A stretch of DNA of 64,000 bases. Source: Flavisolibacter ginsengisoli DSM 18119 (lineage in GTDB: Bacteria; Bacteroidota; Bacteroidia; Chitinophagales; Chitinophagaceae). Below, piece by piece: positions 26,820 through 36,614 of the stretch (position 1 is the stretch's first letter; each line of letters opens with the position of its first letter). The stretch spans positions 53,001 to 117,000 of the forward strand of contig NZ_FQUU01000015.1 of the NCBI RefSeq assembly GCF_900129295.1. The letters are read 5' to 3'. Made by a program: the position numbers and the translations under genes. The notes beneath the pieces are model-generated. The model had not been told where the DNA came from, did no database searches, and was given only the letters and a program-made list of their open reading frames with translations.

Positions 26820-28910
26820 ATGTCACAAGAGCCATATAAGAACGATAGCAAATCCCGACTTCCTAAATTCTCTAATAGAACTACAGGTTCAAACAATGAT
26901 GGAGAATCACCCCGCAAAGGGCCGAAATTCAGTATTTACTGGGTTTATGCCATCATTTTTGCTGTATTGATCGGCTTCCAGTTTTTTGGACCTTTCTCTA
27001 CTTCGCTGGAGAAAACGAATTTTGAAAACTTCAAGCAGATGGTATCCCAGGGTGATGTTTCTAAATACATCATTGTTGATAACAGGGACATTGTTCGGGT
27101 TTATTTAAAGCCAGAAGCTATCCAAAAATATGCTTCCACCTCCAAGACCAAATTCACACAAGAGGGTCCTCATTACTATTTCCGCATTTCAGCCAATGAA
27201 GATGTACGTAAGGAATTGAATGATTACTATGTTGTGGCAAAGGTGCCTCCGCAAAACCAACCGGGTTCTGATGTGGAAAATGAGACTAACTGGTTTAGTC
27301 CAATACTTCAGACCTTGTTACCTATCCTGATATTCATAGGTCTCTGGATCTTATTGATGCGCAAGATGGGCGGCGGTGCAGGAGCAGGTGGCGGGCCTGG
27401 CGGCATATTCAATATAGGTAAATCAAAAGCTACCCTGTTTGATAAGGGTACCCGTGTTAATATAACTTTCGCTGATGTTGCAGGGCTTGATGAGGCTAAG
27501 GTAGAGGTTATGGAGATCGTTGACTTTCTCCGTAATCCTAAGAAATATACATCTCTTGGTGGTAAAATACCTAAAGGTGCACTTTTGGTTGGTCCTCCCG
27601 GAACAGGTAAGACCTTGCTGGCTAAGGCTATGGCAGGAGAAGCACAGGTGCCATTCTTCAGCCTGAGCGGTTCAGATTTTGTGGAAATGTTCGTTGGTGT
27701 AGGTGCCAGCCGGGTTCGTGACCTGTTCAAGCAGGCGCGTGAAAAAGCTCCCTGCGTGATCTTTATTGACGAGATAGATGCTATCGGACGTGCCCGTGGT
27801 AAGAACATGATGATGAGCAATGATGAAAGAGAAAGCACTTTGAACCAATTGCTCGTTGAAATGGATGGGTTTGGAACTGATACAGGCATTATAGTACTCG
27901 CAGCTACCAACCGCCCGGATGTACTGGATACAGCGCTTTTACGCCCAGGTCGTTTCGACAGGCAGATTACGATAGATAAACCAGACGTAAAGGGACGCGA
28001 AGCCATCTTTAAGGTACACCTGAAACCAATTAAGGTATCTGAAAAAGTAGATATACATAAACTGGCAGAGCAGACTCCCGGTTTTGCGGGGGCTGATATA
28101 GCCAACGTTTGTAACGAAGCAGCCCTTATAGCTGCCCGTAAGGGAAAAACAGCTGTTGATATGACTGATTTCCAGGATGCGGTTGACCGGGTGATCGGTG
28201 GATTGGAAAAGAAGAATAAGATCATTTCACCGGATGAAAAGAAGATCATTGCCTACCACGAAGCAGGACATGCTATTTGCGGATGGTTCCTGGAACATGC
28301 CTATCCATTGCTCAAGGTTACAATTGTACCAAGAGGAACGGCAGCCTTAGGATATGCCCAGTACACACCAAAGGAACAATACCTGTACAATACAGACCAG
28401 CTCAATGACCAGATATGTATGACATTGGGAGGCCGCGCCAGTGAAGATATTTTCTTTGGAAAGATATCTACAGGAGCACAGAACGACCTTCAGCAGATCA
28501 CACGTATTGGTTATGCCATGGTAACTGTTTATGGTATGAATGAAAAAGTGGGCAACATTAGTTTTTACGACCCCCAGCAGGATAATTCTTTTACAAAGCC
28601 TTATTCTGATGAAACGGCTAGGCTTATTGATGAAGAAGTGCGAAAGCTGATAGACGTAGCTTACTTAAGAACCAAAGCACTTTTGACTGAGAAGAAAGCT
28701 GAAGTAGAAAAGCTGGCTGAAGCATTACTTGAAAAAGAAGTCTTGTTTCAAAGTGATGTGGAAACACTGATAGGGCCACGACCTTACGAAGACAAGCACT
28801 TACTGGATGTGGATGATGAAGAAGCAGAAAAGCATCCTGAAGGTGGAATTAGCGAAGGCGTGCCTCCTTATGATCCAAATGTTACCAACCAAGCTCCTGC
28901 ACCCCAATGA
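26820..28910 (+). CDS. ftsH: ATP-dependent zinc metalloprotease FtsH
   Basis: 696 residues. Two membrane helices (about 40-60 and 160-180) flank a periplasmic segment. The AAA+ domain has Walker A GPPGTGKT (about 258-265), Walker [17 protein letters not shown] and the second-region-of-homology [20 protein letters not shown]. The protease site is HEAGH (about 480-484). It degrades misfolded membrane and regulatory proteins at the inner membrane. The C-terminal tail is acidic and proline rich. The last bases overlap the next start codon (ATGA), so the two are translationally coupled. Confidence 0.97.
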   Translation: MSQEPYKNDSKSRLPKFSNRTTGSNNDGESPRKGPKFSIYWVYAIIFAVLIGFQFFGPFSTSLEKTNFENFKQMVSQGDVSKYIIVDNRDIVRVYLKPEAIQKYASTSKTKFTQEGPHYYFRISANEDVRKELNDYYVVAKVPPQNQPGSDVENETNWFSPILQTLLPILIFIGLWILLMRKMGGGAGAGGGPGGIFNIGKSKATLFDKGTRVNITFADVAGLDEAKVEVMEIVDFLRNPKKYTSLGGKIPKGALLVGPPGTGKTLLAKAMAGEAQVPFFSLSGSDFVEMFVGVGASRVRDLFKQAREKAPCVIFIDEIDAIGRARGKNMMMSNDERESTLNQLLVEMDGFGTDTGIIVLAATNRPDVLDTALLRPGRFDRQITIDKPDVKGREAIFKVHLKPIKVSEKVDIHKLAEQTPGFAGADIANVCNEAALIAARKGKTAVDMTDFQDAVDRVIGGLEKKNKIISPDEKKIIAYHEAGHAICGWFLEHAYPLLKVTIVPRGTAALGYAQYTPKEQYLYNTDQLNDQICMTLGGRASEDIFFGKISTGAQNDLQQITRIGYAMVTVYGMNEKVGNISFYDPQQDNSFTKPYSDETARLIDEEVRKLIDVAYLRTKALLTEKKAEVEKLAEALLEKEVLFQSDVETLIGPRPYEDKHLLDVDDEEAEKHPEGGISEGVPPYDPNVTNQAPAPQ

Positions 28911-29533
28911 GTAATTCACAGGCAAAGAATAACATTCTGAAAAAAATACGTATGGCGTTGGCTCACCCAACGCCATTGCCTTTTCCCAAAAGCGAAGGAG
29001 CTGGCAGTGTCTTCCAGCCGCAACAACAGGACCTTGTAGTGGAATTTGCCGAGCAATTTTCCTCTTTACAGGGTAAATTTCTTTTTTGTGAGAATGAAAA
29101 GGAACTTGTTGCCCAATTCAATAAGCTATGCTACCAGAATCAATGGACCCGCATTTATTGTGAAGAGGAAAAATGGAAATCATTGATATTTCCTAACAGT
29201 TTGCATAATGACATTGCAAGCTGTGAAGCCTCGATAACGAGTTGCGAATTCCTGGTGGCGCGTACAGGTAGCATGGTATTAAGTTCTGTGCACCAGGGCC
29301 GTGTACCAAGCGTATATGCTCCAGTACATATTTGCATTGCCTATACATCCCAACTGGTGTATGACATCAGGGATGGATTGGTAGCCTTAAAGCAAAAGTA
29401 CCATCAATACCTTCCCTCTCTCATAACCTTTGCCACGGGACCAAGCCGCACTGCCGATATTGAAAAAACCCTGGTAGTTGGCGTGCATGGTCCAAAAGAA
29501 GTATATTGTTTTGTAATTGACGACCAGCAATAG
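28907..29533 (+). CDS. LUD-domain protein (LutC-like)
   Basis: 208 residues starting at ATG overlapping the ftsH stop. The LUD (lactate utilisation) domain shows ITSCEFLVARTGSMVLSS, RVPSVYAPVHICIAYTSQLV and ITFATGPSRTADIEKTLVVG, where the GPSRTADI block is the family hallmark. LutC-type proteins act in L-lactate oxidation to pyruvate together with LutA and LutB, which are not adjacent here. In Bacteroidota an orphan copy next to ftsH is common, and its role is unclear. Confidence 0.9.
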   Translation: MSNSQAKNNILKKIRMALAHPTPLPFPKSEGAGSVFQPQQQDLVVEFAEQFSSLQGKFLFCENEKELVAQFNKLCYQNQWTRIYCEEEKWKSLIFPNSLHNDIASCEASITSCEFLVARTGSMVLSSVHQGRVPSVYAPVHICIAYTSQLVYDIRDGLVALKQKYHQYLPSLITFATGPSRTADIEKTLVVGVHGPKEVYCFVIDDQQ

Positions 29534-29544
29534 CTACTGATCCT

Positions 29545-30330
29545 ATGCAGATTCCACCGGGCAAAAAAATATACTTTCTTTCTGATTTTCATTTAGGTGC
29601 GCCTAATGAAGAAAGCAGCCTTGAAAGAGAAAAGCGTATAGTTAGATTCCTGGATGAAACCAGGGCAGACGCCTTCATGATCTTCATTGTTGGGGATATG
29701 TTTGACTTCTGGTATGAATACCGCAAGGTGGTTCCAAAAGGTGGTGTCCGATTATTAGGAAAGATAGCGGAACTCACAGATGCAGGTATAGGGATCCATT
29801 TCTTTGTTGGCAACCATGATATGTGGATGCGCCAGTACTTTCAAAAGGAATTGAATGTTCCGGTCTATTTTGAACCCAAAACCTTTGAGTTCAATGGCAA
29901 AAGCTTTTACATTGGTCATGGTGATGGCCTGGGACCCGGAGACCATGGTTACAAAGCCATGAAGAAAGTATTCAGGAACCCTGTCTGTCACTGGATGTTT
30001 GGAATACTTCCCCCTTTTATCGGAGTGGGCATAGCTAATTATTTCAGTCATAAAAGCCGCTCAGCAACTGGCGATAGCGAGGAAAATTTCCTTGGAGAAG
30101 AGAAAGAATGGTTGCTGATCTATAGCAAGGAAATGCTGAAGCAGCAACATTTTGATTTTTTTGTCTTCGGGCATAGACACCTGCCCATAGATTATCGTCT
30201 AAAAGATAACAGCCGCTATATTAACCTTGGCGAATGGATGAATTTCAGCACCTATGCCATCTTTGATGGTACAGATATGGAGGTGAGGTCCTATTCAGGC
30301 ATGGAACATAAAATCTATAAGAACTGGTGA
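29545..30330 (+). CDS. lpxH: UDP-2,3-diacylglucosamine diphosphatase-like metallophosphoesterase
   Basis: 261 residues. Calcineurin-like metal motifs appear in order: LSDFHLG (DxH), VGDMFDFW (GDxxD), VGNHDMW (GNHD), FYIGHGDG and FGHRH. The HGDGLGPGDHGYK stretch is typical of LpxH, which hydrolyses UDP-2,3-diacylglucosamine to lipid X in lipid A synthesis at the inner membrane. It starts 12 bp after the LUD gene and overlaps the next start, so it sits in the ftsH operon. The assignment to LpxH rather than a related phosphoesterase is likely but rests on motif reading. Confidence 0.88.
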   Translation: MQIPPGKKIYFLSDFHLGAPNEESSLEREKRIVRFLDETRADAFMIFIVGDMFDFWYEYRKVVPKGGVRLLGKIAELTDAGIGIHFFVGNHDMWMRQYFQKELNVPVYFEPKTFEFNGKSFYIGHGDGLGPGDHGYKAMKKVFRNPVCHWMFGILPPFIGVGIANYFSHKSRSATGDSEENFLGEEKEWLLIYSKEMLKQQHFDFFVFGHRHLPIDYRLKDNSRYINLGEWMNFSTYAIFDGTDMEVRSYSGMEHKIYKNW

Positions 30331-31145
30331 AGCAATTATTTATTATATACCTGTTAGCCTCTGGTTTTCTACCCTGCCTTGCACAGGTGCAGCCCGATTC
30401 CGGCTTTACCCTGGTGAAAACGTATAAAGGAGATATCACGGACGCTGTTATGGATAACCTTGACAACCTTTATATCATTTCTTCCTCGGGCCAGGTTCGT
30501 AAATTCAATGACAAAGGTGATTCGGTAGCAATCTATAACCAGGTACGCAATGCAGGCAAATTATTTTCCGTGGATGTATCGAATCCATTAAGGCCCCTGT
30601 TGTTTTACAAAGATTTTTCCACCATAGTTCTCCTGGATAGGTTTTTGGCCAACAGGGCATCTATAGATCTGAAGCGATACAATATCCTGCAACCGGGAGC
30701 TGCCGGGATATCTTATGATAATAACATCTGGGTGTTTGATGAATATGACAATAAGTTGAAGAAAGTAGATGAGCAGGGAAAACTGCTTGTGGAAACTCCT
30801 GATCTGCGAACACTTTTCCCTGTAAGTGTTCATCCGCAAAAGATCCTTAGCGATAATGGCCTTGTATATCTTGCCGACAGCGTTAATGGTGTGTTTGTTT
30901 TTGATAATTATGGAGCCTATAAGAAAAAGATCGGCGTTACCAAATGGCAAAGCATTGCAGTTAAAGAAAACTATATCATACAAACCCATCCTAACGAGAT
31001 CATTGTATACAATACCAGTAATTTTATGGATGTAAAGAAACCAATACCGGCCTCCTTTCAACCCTATTTCCATTCTTTTTCGACATCTGCCAGGCTGGTC
31101 ACATTTACAAACGACACCTTACGGATTTACCAATACAGGTTTTAG
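30327..31145 (+). CDS. Exported beta-propeller-like protein of unknown function
   Basis: 272 residues from a GTG start whose last bases overlap the TGA of the previous gene (GTGA), which argues for coupled translation. A signal peptide (KQLFIIYLLASGFLPCLAQ) is followed by repeated strand-turn units such as NLDNLYIISSSGQVRKFND, ISYDNNIWVFDEYDNKLKKV and GLVYLADSVNGVFVFDNYG. These look like propeller blades. No catalytic residues were recognised. Co-occurrence with an lpxH-type gene suggests an envelope role only loosely. Confidence 0.78.
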   Translation: MKQLFIIYLLASGFLPCLAQVQPDSGFTLVKTYKGDITDAVMDNLDNLYIISSSGQVRKFNDKGDSVAIYNQVRNAGKLFSVDVSNPLRPLLFYKDFSTIVLLDRFLANRASIDLKRYNILQPGAAGISYDNNIWVFDEYDNKLKKVDEQGKLLVETPDLRTLFPVSVHPQKILSDNGLVYLADSVNGVFVFDNYGAYKKKIGVTKWQSIAVKENYIIQTHPNEIIVYNTSNFMDVKKPIPASFQPYFHSFSTSARLVTFTNDTLRIYQYRF

Positions 31146-31183
31146 TTTTGCAGTAATCTATAATTTTAATCCAAATCCTTGAG

Positions 31184-32269
31184 ATGAATTCTTTCTTAGA
31201 CCGTATTTATTTGGATAATTCTGTGAGGGATTATTTATGGGTGTTGGGCGTTATCCTGTTTGTACTTATCCTGAACCGGCTGATCTCTAAATACCTTGCG
31301 ATATTACTGTGTAAAGTATTCAAGAGAGCATGGAAAACCTTTGATCAACAAAAGTTCGTTGACCTGATCATTGTTCCCCTGGGGACCTTTTTGGTGATCT
31401 CAGTATCAATTATTGCATTATACCGGCTGGATTTTCCTTCAGCTTTAAATATTAAAATCTACAAGTATTCCCTTGAAAAGGTATTGCTTTCGATTGGTAT
31501 AGCTATACAGGTAATAGCTTTTATATGGTTGATATTACGCATCATAGATTTCATTGCATCTGTACTGGAAATAAAAGCCAACCAGACGCCCAATCAAAGT
31601 GATAATCAACTGATCGTTTTCTTTCGTGATTTCCTGAAAGTAATCGTAGGCATTATAGGGGTAATGATGCTGCTGCACTTTGCCTTCAATTATAATATCA
31701 GCAGCCTTCTGACCGGCTTAAGTATAGTTGGTGCTGCCATTGCACTTGCTTTGAGGGAGAGCCTTGAAAACCTCATCGCTTCATTTGTGATCTTCTTTGA
31801 TAAGCCGTTTACTACGGGTGATTTTGTAAAAGTTCAAAGCGTATCAGGCACTGTGGAACGCATTGGTCTGAGAAGCACCAGGGTAAGGACTGCAGATAAA
31901 TCTTTTGTAACGGTGCCGAATAAGCAAATGGTGGACAGCATTCTGGATAATGTATCGCTCCGCTCACAAATACGCGGGGAGATAAACTTATTCATTAACC
32001 TCCAAACCTCGCCACAAAAGCTGGAGCAATTGCTGGCAGAGATCAAAAAATATCTGAGCTCTATACCTGAAGTACAATCGCATACGGTGCTTTTTAATGA
32101 TATCAGGGTACAGGCCTTTATGGTGTTTATAGAGTTCTTTACACCCCCTATGCAATGGAGCCAGTTTACTGCTATTAAGCAGCAGGTAAACTTTTTTATT
32201 CTTCAAACCATGGAAAAGCTGGAAATAAAGATCACAGCTGAAGGAAAAGATATTGCCATAGTATCTTAA
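31184..32269 (+). CDS. Mechanosensitive ion channel (MscS family)
   Basis: 361 residues. About four or five membrane helices occupy residues 1-200. The pore helix and MscS core follow: LLTGLSIVGAAIALALRESL (Gly/Ala-rich TM3), ENLIASFVIFFDKPFTTGDF, then the beta domain VKVQSVSGTVERIGLRSTRV and TVPNKQMVDSILDN. It opens under membrane tension to release solutes during osmotic downshock. It starts 38 bp after the propeller gene and may be the end of the same operon. Confidence 0.94.
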   Translation: MNSFLDRIYLDNSVRDYLWVLGVILFVLILNRLISKYLAILLCKVFKRAWKTFDQQKFVDLIIVPLGTFLVISVSIIALYRLDFPSALNIKIYKYSLEKVLLSIGIAIQVIAFIWLILRIIDFIASVLEIKANQTPNQSDNQLIVFFRDFLKVIVGIIGVMMLLHFAFNYNISSLLTGLSIVGAAIALALRESLENLIASFVIFFDKPFTTGDFVKVQSVSGTVERIGLRSTRVRTADKSFVTVPNKQMVDSILDNVSLRSQIRGEINLFINLQTSPQKLEQLLAEIKKYLSSIPEVQSHTVLFNDIRVQAFMVFIEFFTPPMQWSQFTAIKQQVNFFILQTMEKLEIKITAEGKDIAIVS

Positions 32270-32291
32270 TGCTTACTTCAAAGCATAAATA

Positions 32292-32309
32292 ATTCCGGCA
32301 ACCCGGAAT
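32292..32309. other. Hairpin between convergent mscS and thioredoxin-like genes
   Basis: ATTCCGG-CAAC-CCGGAAT, a perfect 7-bp stem with a 4-base loop, 22 bp after the mscS stop. There is no T run on either side, so it may be a weak or factor-dependent terminator or an RNA-end stabiliser. Confidence 0.4.
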
Positions 32310-32331
32310 ACTCTGTTATGTGCAAGCTTTA

Positions 32332-32847
32332 TTAATTTGTCTTACCAGCAATAATTTGCCCCAATTCCCTGTCAAACATTCCTGTAGTGCCATATTCCAC
32401 AACCCTGCCTATTTCCTTACCGTTTTTCATCACTATAAATGTTGGGACGTTGATGACATTAAATGCTTCAGATAAATGCTGAATGGTCTTTTTATTATGA
32501 TCTACACCGATTAATGTAATTCTATCAGGGGATAAACCTGAAGCATCGCTCAGCACATAAAATTTTGGGAGTATATACTTGGTATCGCTGCACCAGGTGC
32601 CACCAAAAGCAATGATATTGATAGAATCTTTGTTGGCCCTTAATGCCTTTAAAGCGCTTTGGTCAGGTGTATAATCTTTTTGATTTTGTAAAAACCAGGT
32701 AAAGCTGGAATCATTAGCTAATTCCTGCCTTGAGATAAAACCTTTTATTATTTTATTTCCCTCCGGATCATGGCTAATTTCTGCTGATTGTGCAAACACG
32801 ATGCATGTAGAAAAAAGTATGGCCGTTAATAATAGTATCTTCTTCAT
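32332..32847 (-). CDS. Exported thioredoxin-like protein with a single active-site Cys
   Basis: 171 residues with signal peptide MKKILLLTAILFSTCIVFAQ. The thioredoxin fold is seen in INIIAFGGTWCSDTKYILPKF and VINVPTFIVMKNGKEIGRVVEYG (the cis-Pro loop). The active site reads WCSDT in place of WCxxC, so only the first Cys is present. Such proteins cannot form the usual intramolecular disulfide and may act as reductases via a mixed disulfide or as thiol-binding proteins. Single gene, convergent with mscS. Confidence 0.87.
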   Translation of the reverse strand: MKKILLLTAILFSTCIVFAQSAEISHDPEGNKIIKGFISRQELANDSSFTWFLQNQKDYTPDQSALKALRANKDSINIIAFGGTWCSDTKYILPKFYVLSDASGLSPDRITLIGVDHNKKTIQHLSEAFNVINVPTFIVMKNGKEIGRVVEYGTTGMFDRELGQIIAGKTN

Positions 32848-32915
32848 AATGATTCTTGTCTTTCAAAATTACTGCGGCAGCCGCAGGGCACAAGACAGTT
32901 GTTGTTAAAGAGATG

Positions 32916-33422
32916 CTACAAATTGGCCTTTAGTTGCAGAAGAAAGGAACGAAGTTTTTGCAGGGATTGTACCATCTCATATTTTTCTCTTCCCTGCTTG
33001 TTTTTTTTCAGAAAGTCCTTGGCACCTTCAATGGTGAATTTCCTGCGTCGAAGCAGGTCGTGAATCATCTGGAGGTTCTTTACATCTATAGGTTTAAAAA
33101 AACGGTCTCCTTTGCGGTTCTTGCGGGGTTCCAGGATATCAAATTCATTTTCCCAAAACCTTATCAGGGATGTGTTTACCTTAAACATATTGGCTACCTC
33201 GCCAATTGAATAGTATTGTTTTTGAAATAGCACTTCATCCTCCGGCACCTCCACAAGATCTATTTCAGCTTCGATATCCTTTAAAGGCTTTCTGCCCCTG
33301 CTACTTTTTGGTGCCACTGGTTTATCCTGGGGCACAGGCTGCCCTGAGAGAAACTCTTTAGGTTGCTCCTCTTCCACTTTGGAAGAAAAATCAAACATGA
33401 TCTGTGGCAAAGGCTTATCCAT
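32916..33422 (-). CDS. MerR-family transcription regulator
   Basis: 168 residues from the ATG at 33422 (MDKPLPQIMFDFSSK). The frame runs back to 33518, but that stretch reads unlike a protein N-terminus. The MerR-type winged helix is at about 80-150: YYSIGEVANMFKVNTSLIRFWENEFDIL is the core, read in two pieces YYSIGEVANMFKVN and SLIRFWENEFDIL, then RRKFTIEGAKDFLKKN. The acidic, proline-rich N-terminal extension is unusual. No metal Cys motif is present. The target is unknown. Confidence 0.88.
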   Translation of the reverse strand: MDKPLPQIMFDFSSKVEEEQPKEFLSGQPVPQDKPVAPKSSRGRKPLKDIEAEIDLVEVPEDEVLFQKQYYSIGEVANMFKVNTSLIRFWENEFDILEPRKNRKGDRFFKPIDVKNLQMIHDLLRRRKFTIEGAKDFLKKNKQGREKYEMVQSLQKLRSFLLQLKANL

Positions 33423-33536
33423 ATGGAATAAATATAAAAATAAGAAGGAATAGGTTATCTGCCATGTGGAATAAAGATCCAGAGGGCTGCTTATCATTAA
33501 TTTAAGGCAACTGGTCAATGTGTTTAACAGTTACAT

Positions 33537-33544
33537 TACATTTG
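33537..33544 (+). promoter_or_regulatory. Putative -7 box (TACATTTG) of the riboswitch transcript
   Basis: Exact match to the Bacteroidota -7 consensus TAnnTTTG, a few bases before the riboswitch. The -33 element is weak. Confidence 0.5.
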
Positions 33545-33550
33545 CCCACG

Positions 33551-33735
33551 TAATTGGTTCCCGGTTGTCATAAGCCGGGATGAAAAGGGAAGCCGGTGAA
33601 AATCCGGCGCTATCCCCGTAGCTGTAAAAACCCCTGGACATTCCAGGAAGATCAACCTGATACTTATGCCACTGTTTCATTAACGGGAAGGCTTTCAGGT
33701 TAGGTTTAAGCCAGAAGACCTGCCAGTTACCTTAA
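33551..33735 (+). ncRNA. Cobalamin (B12) riboswitch
   Basis: All the landmark pieces occur in order: GGTTCCC, AAAAGGGAAGCCGGTG, AAATCCGGCGCTATCCCCG with TAGCTGTAA, GCCACTG, GGGAAGGC, and the B12 box AGCCAGAAGACCTGCC at about 33709-33724. It lies 100 bp before a BtuB-like receptor gene, the usual arrangement. Binding of adenosylcobalamin normally lowers expression of the gene downstream. Confidence 0.96.
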
Positions 33736-33834
33736 TCTAATTTCATGCTTTCGGGTGAAAGGCAGAGAGGATAAGGCGTAAGATTTATCTATCTCTTTTA
33801 TTACCAGGAAGCAGTCACCACAAAATTTAAAAGA

Positions 33835-35802
33835 ATGAGAAAAATTTTGACAGTGGCTGCGATCTTTATCAGCAGCTTTGTATCCGCTCAGGACTCCAGT
33901 AAAGTATTGGGCGAAGTAACGGTAACAGCAACAAAGTATTCAACAAAGACAACGGAAACCGGAAAAGTCGTCACGCTTATCTCCAGGCAGCAGATAGAAC
34001 ATGCAGGCAGCAGGGACCTGGCACAGGTTATATCAGAGTTGGGCGGGGTCTTTATCAATGGCTATACAAATAATCCCGGGAAGGAAAAGAATATCTATTT
34101 AAGAGGGGCAAGAGTAGATTATACACTGATCACTATAGATGGTGTTCCAGTGTATGATGCCTCTGGCATTGGTAGCAATTTTGATATCAGGAATATCCCA
34201 ATAGATAATGTGGAACGCATAGAAATTCTAAAGGGAAGCCAGAGTACATTGTACGGAAGTGATGCCATTGCAGGTGTTATCAATATCATTACGCGGAAAA
34301 CAGGAACTAAACCTTTCTCCATAACCGGCACTGCGCATTATGGAAGCTATGATACTAAACGCTATAATACCACTTTCAATGGCAATAAGGGTTTATTTAA
34401 TTATTCGGTTGGGTTTACCCATTTCAACACAGATGGTTTTTCTGAAGCCAAACAACCTGCCGGGTCTTTAACCACATTTGATAAAGATGGCTACAAGCAA
34501 AATGCACTGCAGGCTACCCTTGGGGTCAAGGCAGGCAAAGCCTTGCATATTCAACCTTTTTTGAGGTGGAGCAAGAACAGCGGCAGCCTGGACCAGGATG
34601 CTTTCATAGATGAATTGGACCATGCTTATTCCTCACATAACCTTCAAACGGGAGTAAGGAATGTCATCACATTAAAAAATGCCCTGGTAAACATCAGCTA
34701 TCAATATAACAGGACTTACAGGAATTACATTGATGATTCAACAAAAAGCAGGAATGGTTATTACACTTACAGTAAAACAGTTTATAAGGCCAATGAGCAT
34801 TTTGCAGAGGCATTCCTGGTGCAGACTCTCAGTGATTTCAAGCTAACACTGGGTACAGAGCTACGCTTTTCTAAAACCGATTATGAGGGTCTAAATGTCA
34901 TACCTCCCTTTCCTCCTTACAGTCCTGAAGCAACTATAGAAAAGCAACTGCAAAGTGGTGATAGCGTGAATCAAAAACAGCTTGCAGCATATGCGGCATT
35001 GAATTATAAGAAAAATGCATTCAGTATAGAAGGCGGTGGACGAATGAATCATCATTCAGTATATGGGAACAATTTTGCTTTTAATATCAATCCATCTTAC
35101 TTCCTTGAAAAAAAGATAAAGCTATTTGTGAATGCATCATCAGGCTATAAAACGCCTAGTCTTTTTCAATTGTTCTCGGAATATGGCAACAAGGATTTAA
35201 AACCTGAAACCTCTATGAATATTGAGGGTGGCCTACAGTATTTTTCTCCTAATGATAACTTTAATGGAAGAGCTACATGGTTTAACAGAAGTACCAGGGA
35301 TGTCATCGCTTTCTTCTTTGACCCGGCTACCTACCGATCTCGCTATATCAACCAGGACAGGCAAAAAGACCATGGATTTGAATTGGAGGCTTCTGCATCA
35401 ATAGCAAACATAGTTCAGTTAAAGGCTTTGTTTACTTATGTTACGGGCAATATCACTACTATTCAAAATGGCAAGGATACCACTTATTTCAACTTATTAA
35501 GAAGACCTAAAAGCAATCTTGTAGCTTCTGCCGGCAGCCAGCTTACAAAAGCCATATATATAATGTTACAGGCAAGTGCTACCGGAAGCAGCAGGGATGT
35601 TTATTACGATGCATCCTTTCAGCCCACAGATATAAAGCTGAAACATTATTACTTGCTGAATTTATATACAGAATATGCCCTGCACGCAGGTATTAAGATC
35701 TTTGCTGACATCAGGAATATCACCAATCAAAAATATTCGGATGTATATGGATATAATACAGCAAGTTTCAATGCCTATGGAGGTATCCGTTTCCGGCTAT
35801 AA
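33835..35802 (+). CDS. btuB: TonB-dependent vitamin B12 receptor (BtuB-like)
   Basis: 655 residues. Signal peptide MRKILTVAAIFISSFVSAQ, then a TonB-box-like segment (KVLGEVTVTATKYS), the plug domain (ISRQQIEHAGSRDLAQVISE, NIYLRGARVDYTLITIDGVP, VERIEILKGSQSTLYGSDAI) and a 22-strand-type barrel ending in AYGGIRFRL. The substrate assignment to cobalamin or a related corrinoid rests mainly on the B12 riboswitch directly upstream. No btuFCD genes follow, so this is a single-gene regulon at this locus. Confidence 0.93.
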   Translation: MRKILTVAAIFISSFVSAQDSSKVLGEVTVTATKYSTKTTETGKVVTLISRQQIEHAGSRDLAQVISELGGVFINGYTNNPGKEKNIYLRGARVDYTLITIDGVPVYDASGIGSNFDIRNIPIDNVERIEILKGSQSTLYGSDAIAGVINIITRKTGTKPFSITGTAHYGSYDTKRYNTTFNGNKGLFNYSVGFTHFNTDGFSEAKQPAGSLTTFDKDGYKQNALQATLGVKAGKALHIQPFLRWSKNSGSLDQDAFIDELDHAYSSHNLQTGVRNVITLKNALVNISYQYNRTYRNYIDDSTKSRNGYYTYSKTVYKANEHFAEAFLVQTLSDFKLTLGTELRFSKTDYEGLNVIPPFPPYSPEATIEKQLQSGDSVNQKQLAAYAALNYKKNAFSIEGGGRMNHHSVYGNNFAFNINPSYFLEKKIKLFVNASSGYKTPSLFQLFSEYGNKDLKPETSMNIEGGLQYFSPNDNFNGRATWFNRSTRDVIAFFFDPATYRSRYINQDRQKDHGFELEASASIANIVQLKALFTYVTGNITTIQNGKDTTYFNLLRRPKSNLVASAGSQLTKAIYIMLQASATGSSRDVYYDASFQPTDIKLKHYYLLNLYTEYALHAGIKIFADIRNITNQKYSDVYGYNTASFNAYGGIRFRL

Positions 35803-35884
35803 TTTTTGGCACTGTCCATTACTTTAATTATTCCTTTTAGCAGGTTTCCTGTGCCTGTAAGGCGTATTTTTATCAAATATTACC

Positions 35885-36463
35885 ATGCAAACTAATGTCA
35901 AGGATATACTTACTGTTTCATTTACGCTTTTTGCCATTATAGATATTATAGGTTCCATTCCCATCCTGATCTCAATAAAAAATAAAATGGGTGGCATTAA
36001 GGAAATCAGGGCTACTCTTATTTCCGGGGGACTGATGATTCTTTTTCTATTCCTTGGAGAGCCATTCCTGAACCTTTTAAGCCTGGACGTAGGCTCATTT
36101 GCTGTTGGGGGGTCTATTGTGATCTTTATACTTGGATTGGAAATGGTGCTGGGGGCAGAATTCTTTAAAAGTGAAAAAGATGTCAGGGCAGCTACTGTTG
36201 TACCCATTGCTTTTCCGCTTATTGCAGGTTCCGGAACACTAACCACTATTATATCGTTAAAGGCAAATTATACACAAACAACAGTGCTCCTGGGCATTTT
36301 ATTGAACCTTATTGTTGTATTTGTCGTTTTGAAATCTTTAAAGTTTATAGAAAGAATACTTGGCCCTGGTGGAATGATTGCAGTGCGCAAGTTTTTTGGC
36401 GTAGTTTTGCTCGCCATTGCGGTAAAAATATTTGCCACCAATGCACATGGATTGATCAAATAG
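35885..36463 (+). CDS. MarC-family integral membrane protein
   Basis: 192 residues with six predicted membrane helices. MarC-family patterns: FTLFAIIDIIGSIPILISI at the start, FAVGGSIVIFILGLEMVLG in the middle, and VPIAFPLIAGSGTLTTIISL in the fourth helix (the AxPLLAGPGxL-type motif). The family function is unresolved; the old link to multiple antibiotic resistance is not supported for most members. It stands 82 bp after the receptor gene and just before tRNA-Arg. Confidence 0.92.
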   Translation: MQTNVKDILTVSFTLFAIIDIIGSIPILISIKNKMGGIKEIRATLISGGLMILFLFLGEPFLNLLSLDVGSFAVGGSIVIFILGLEMVLGAEFFKSEKDVRAATVVPIAFPLIAGSGTLTTIISLKANYTQTTVLLGILLNLIVVFVVLKSLKFIERILGPGGMIAVRKFFGVVLLAIAVKIFATNAHGLIK

Positions 36464-36498
36464 GAAGAAATAGATGGATTTCTGCCTGATCTGATTTT

Positions 36499-36570
36499 GG
36501 CCTCGTAGTACAATGGATAGTATAAGGGTCTCCGAAGCCCTGGATCCGCGTTCGATTCGCGGCGAGGCTA
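36499..36570 (+). tRNA. tRNA-Arg (anticodon CCG)
   Basis: Full cloverleaf: a 7-bp acceptor stem with a G-U pair at position 1-72, D stem GTAC/GTAT, anticodon stem AGGGT/GCCCT with loop CTCCGAA (anticodon CCG, reads CGG), and T stem CCGCG/CGCGG with loop TTCGATT. The 3' CCA is not encoded. Confidence 0.95.
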
Positions 36571-36573
36571 CCC

Positions 36574-36614
36574 AAGCCGCACTCTCGAAATTTTTCATGG
36601 AAGTGCGGCTTTTA
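36574..36614 (+). terminator. Terminator after tRNA-Arg
   Basis: A 10-bp stem (AAGCCGCACT/AGTGCGGCTT) with an 18-base loop and a short T run, starting 3 bp past the tRNA. Confidence 0.75.

Noticed and set aside
27308..28249. 313-codon minus-strand ORF inside ftsH
   Set aside because: It is the antisense shadow of the conserved AAA+ domain; low-complexity Ser/Pro-rich translation.
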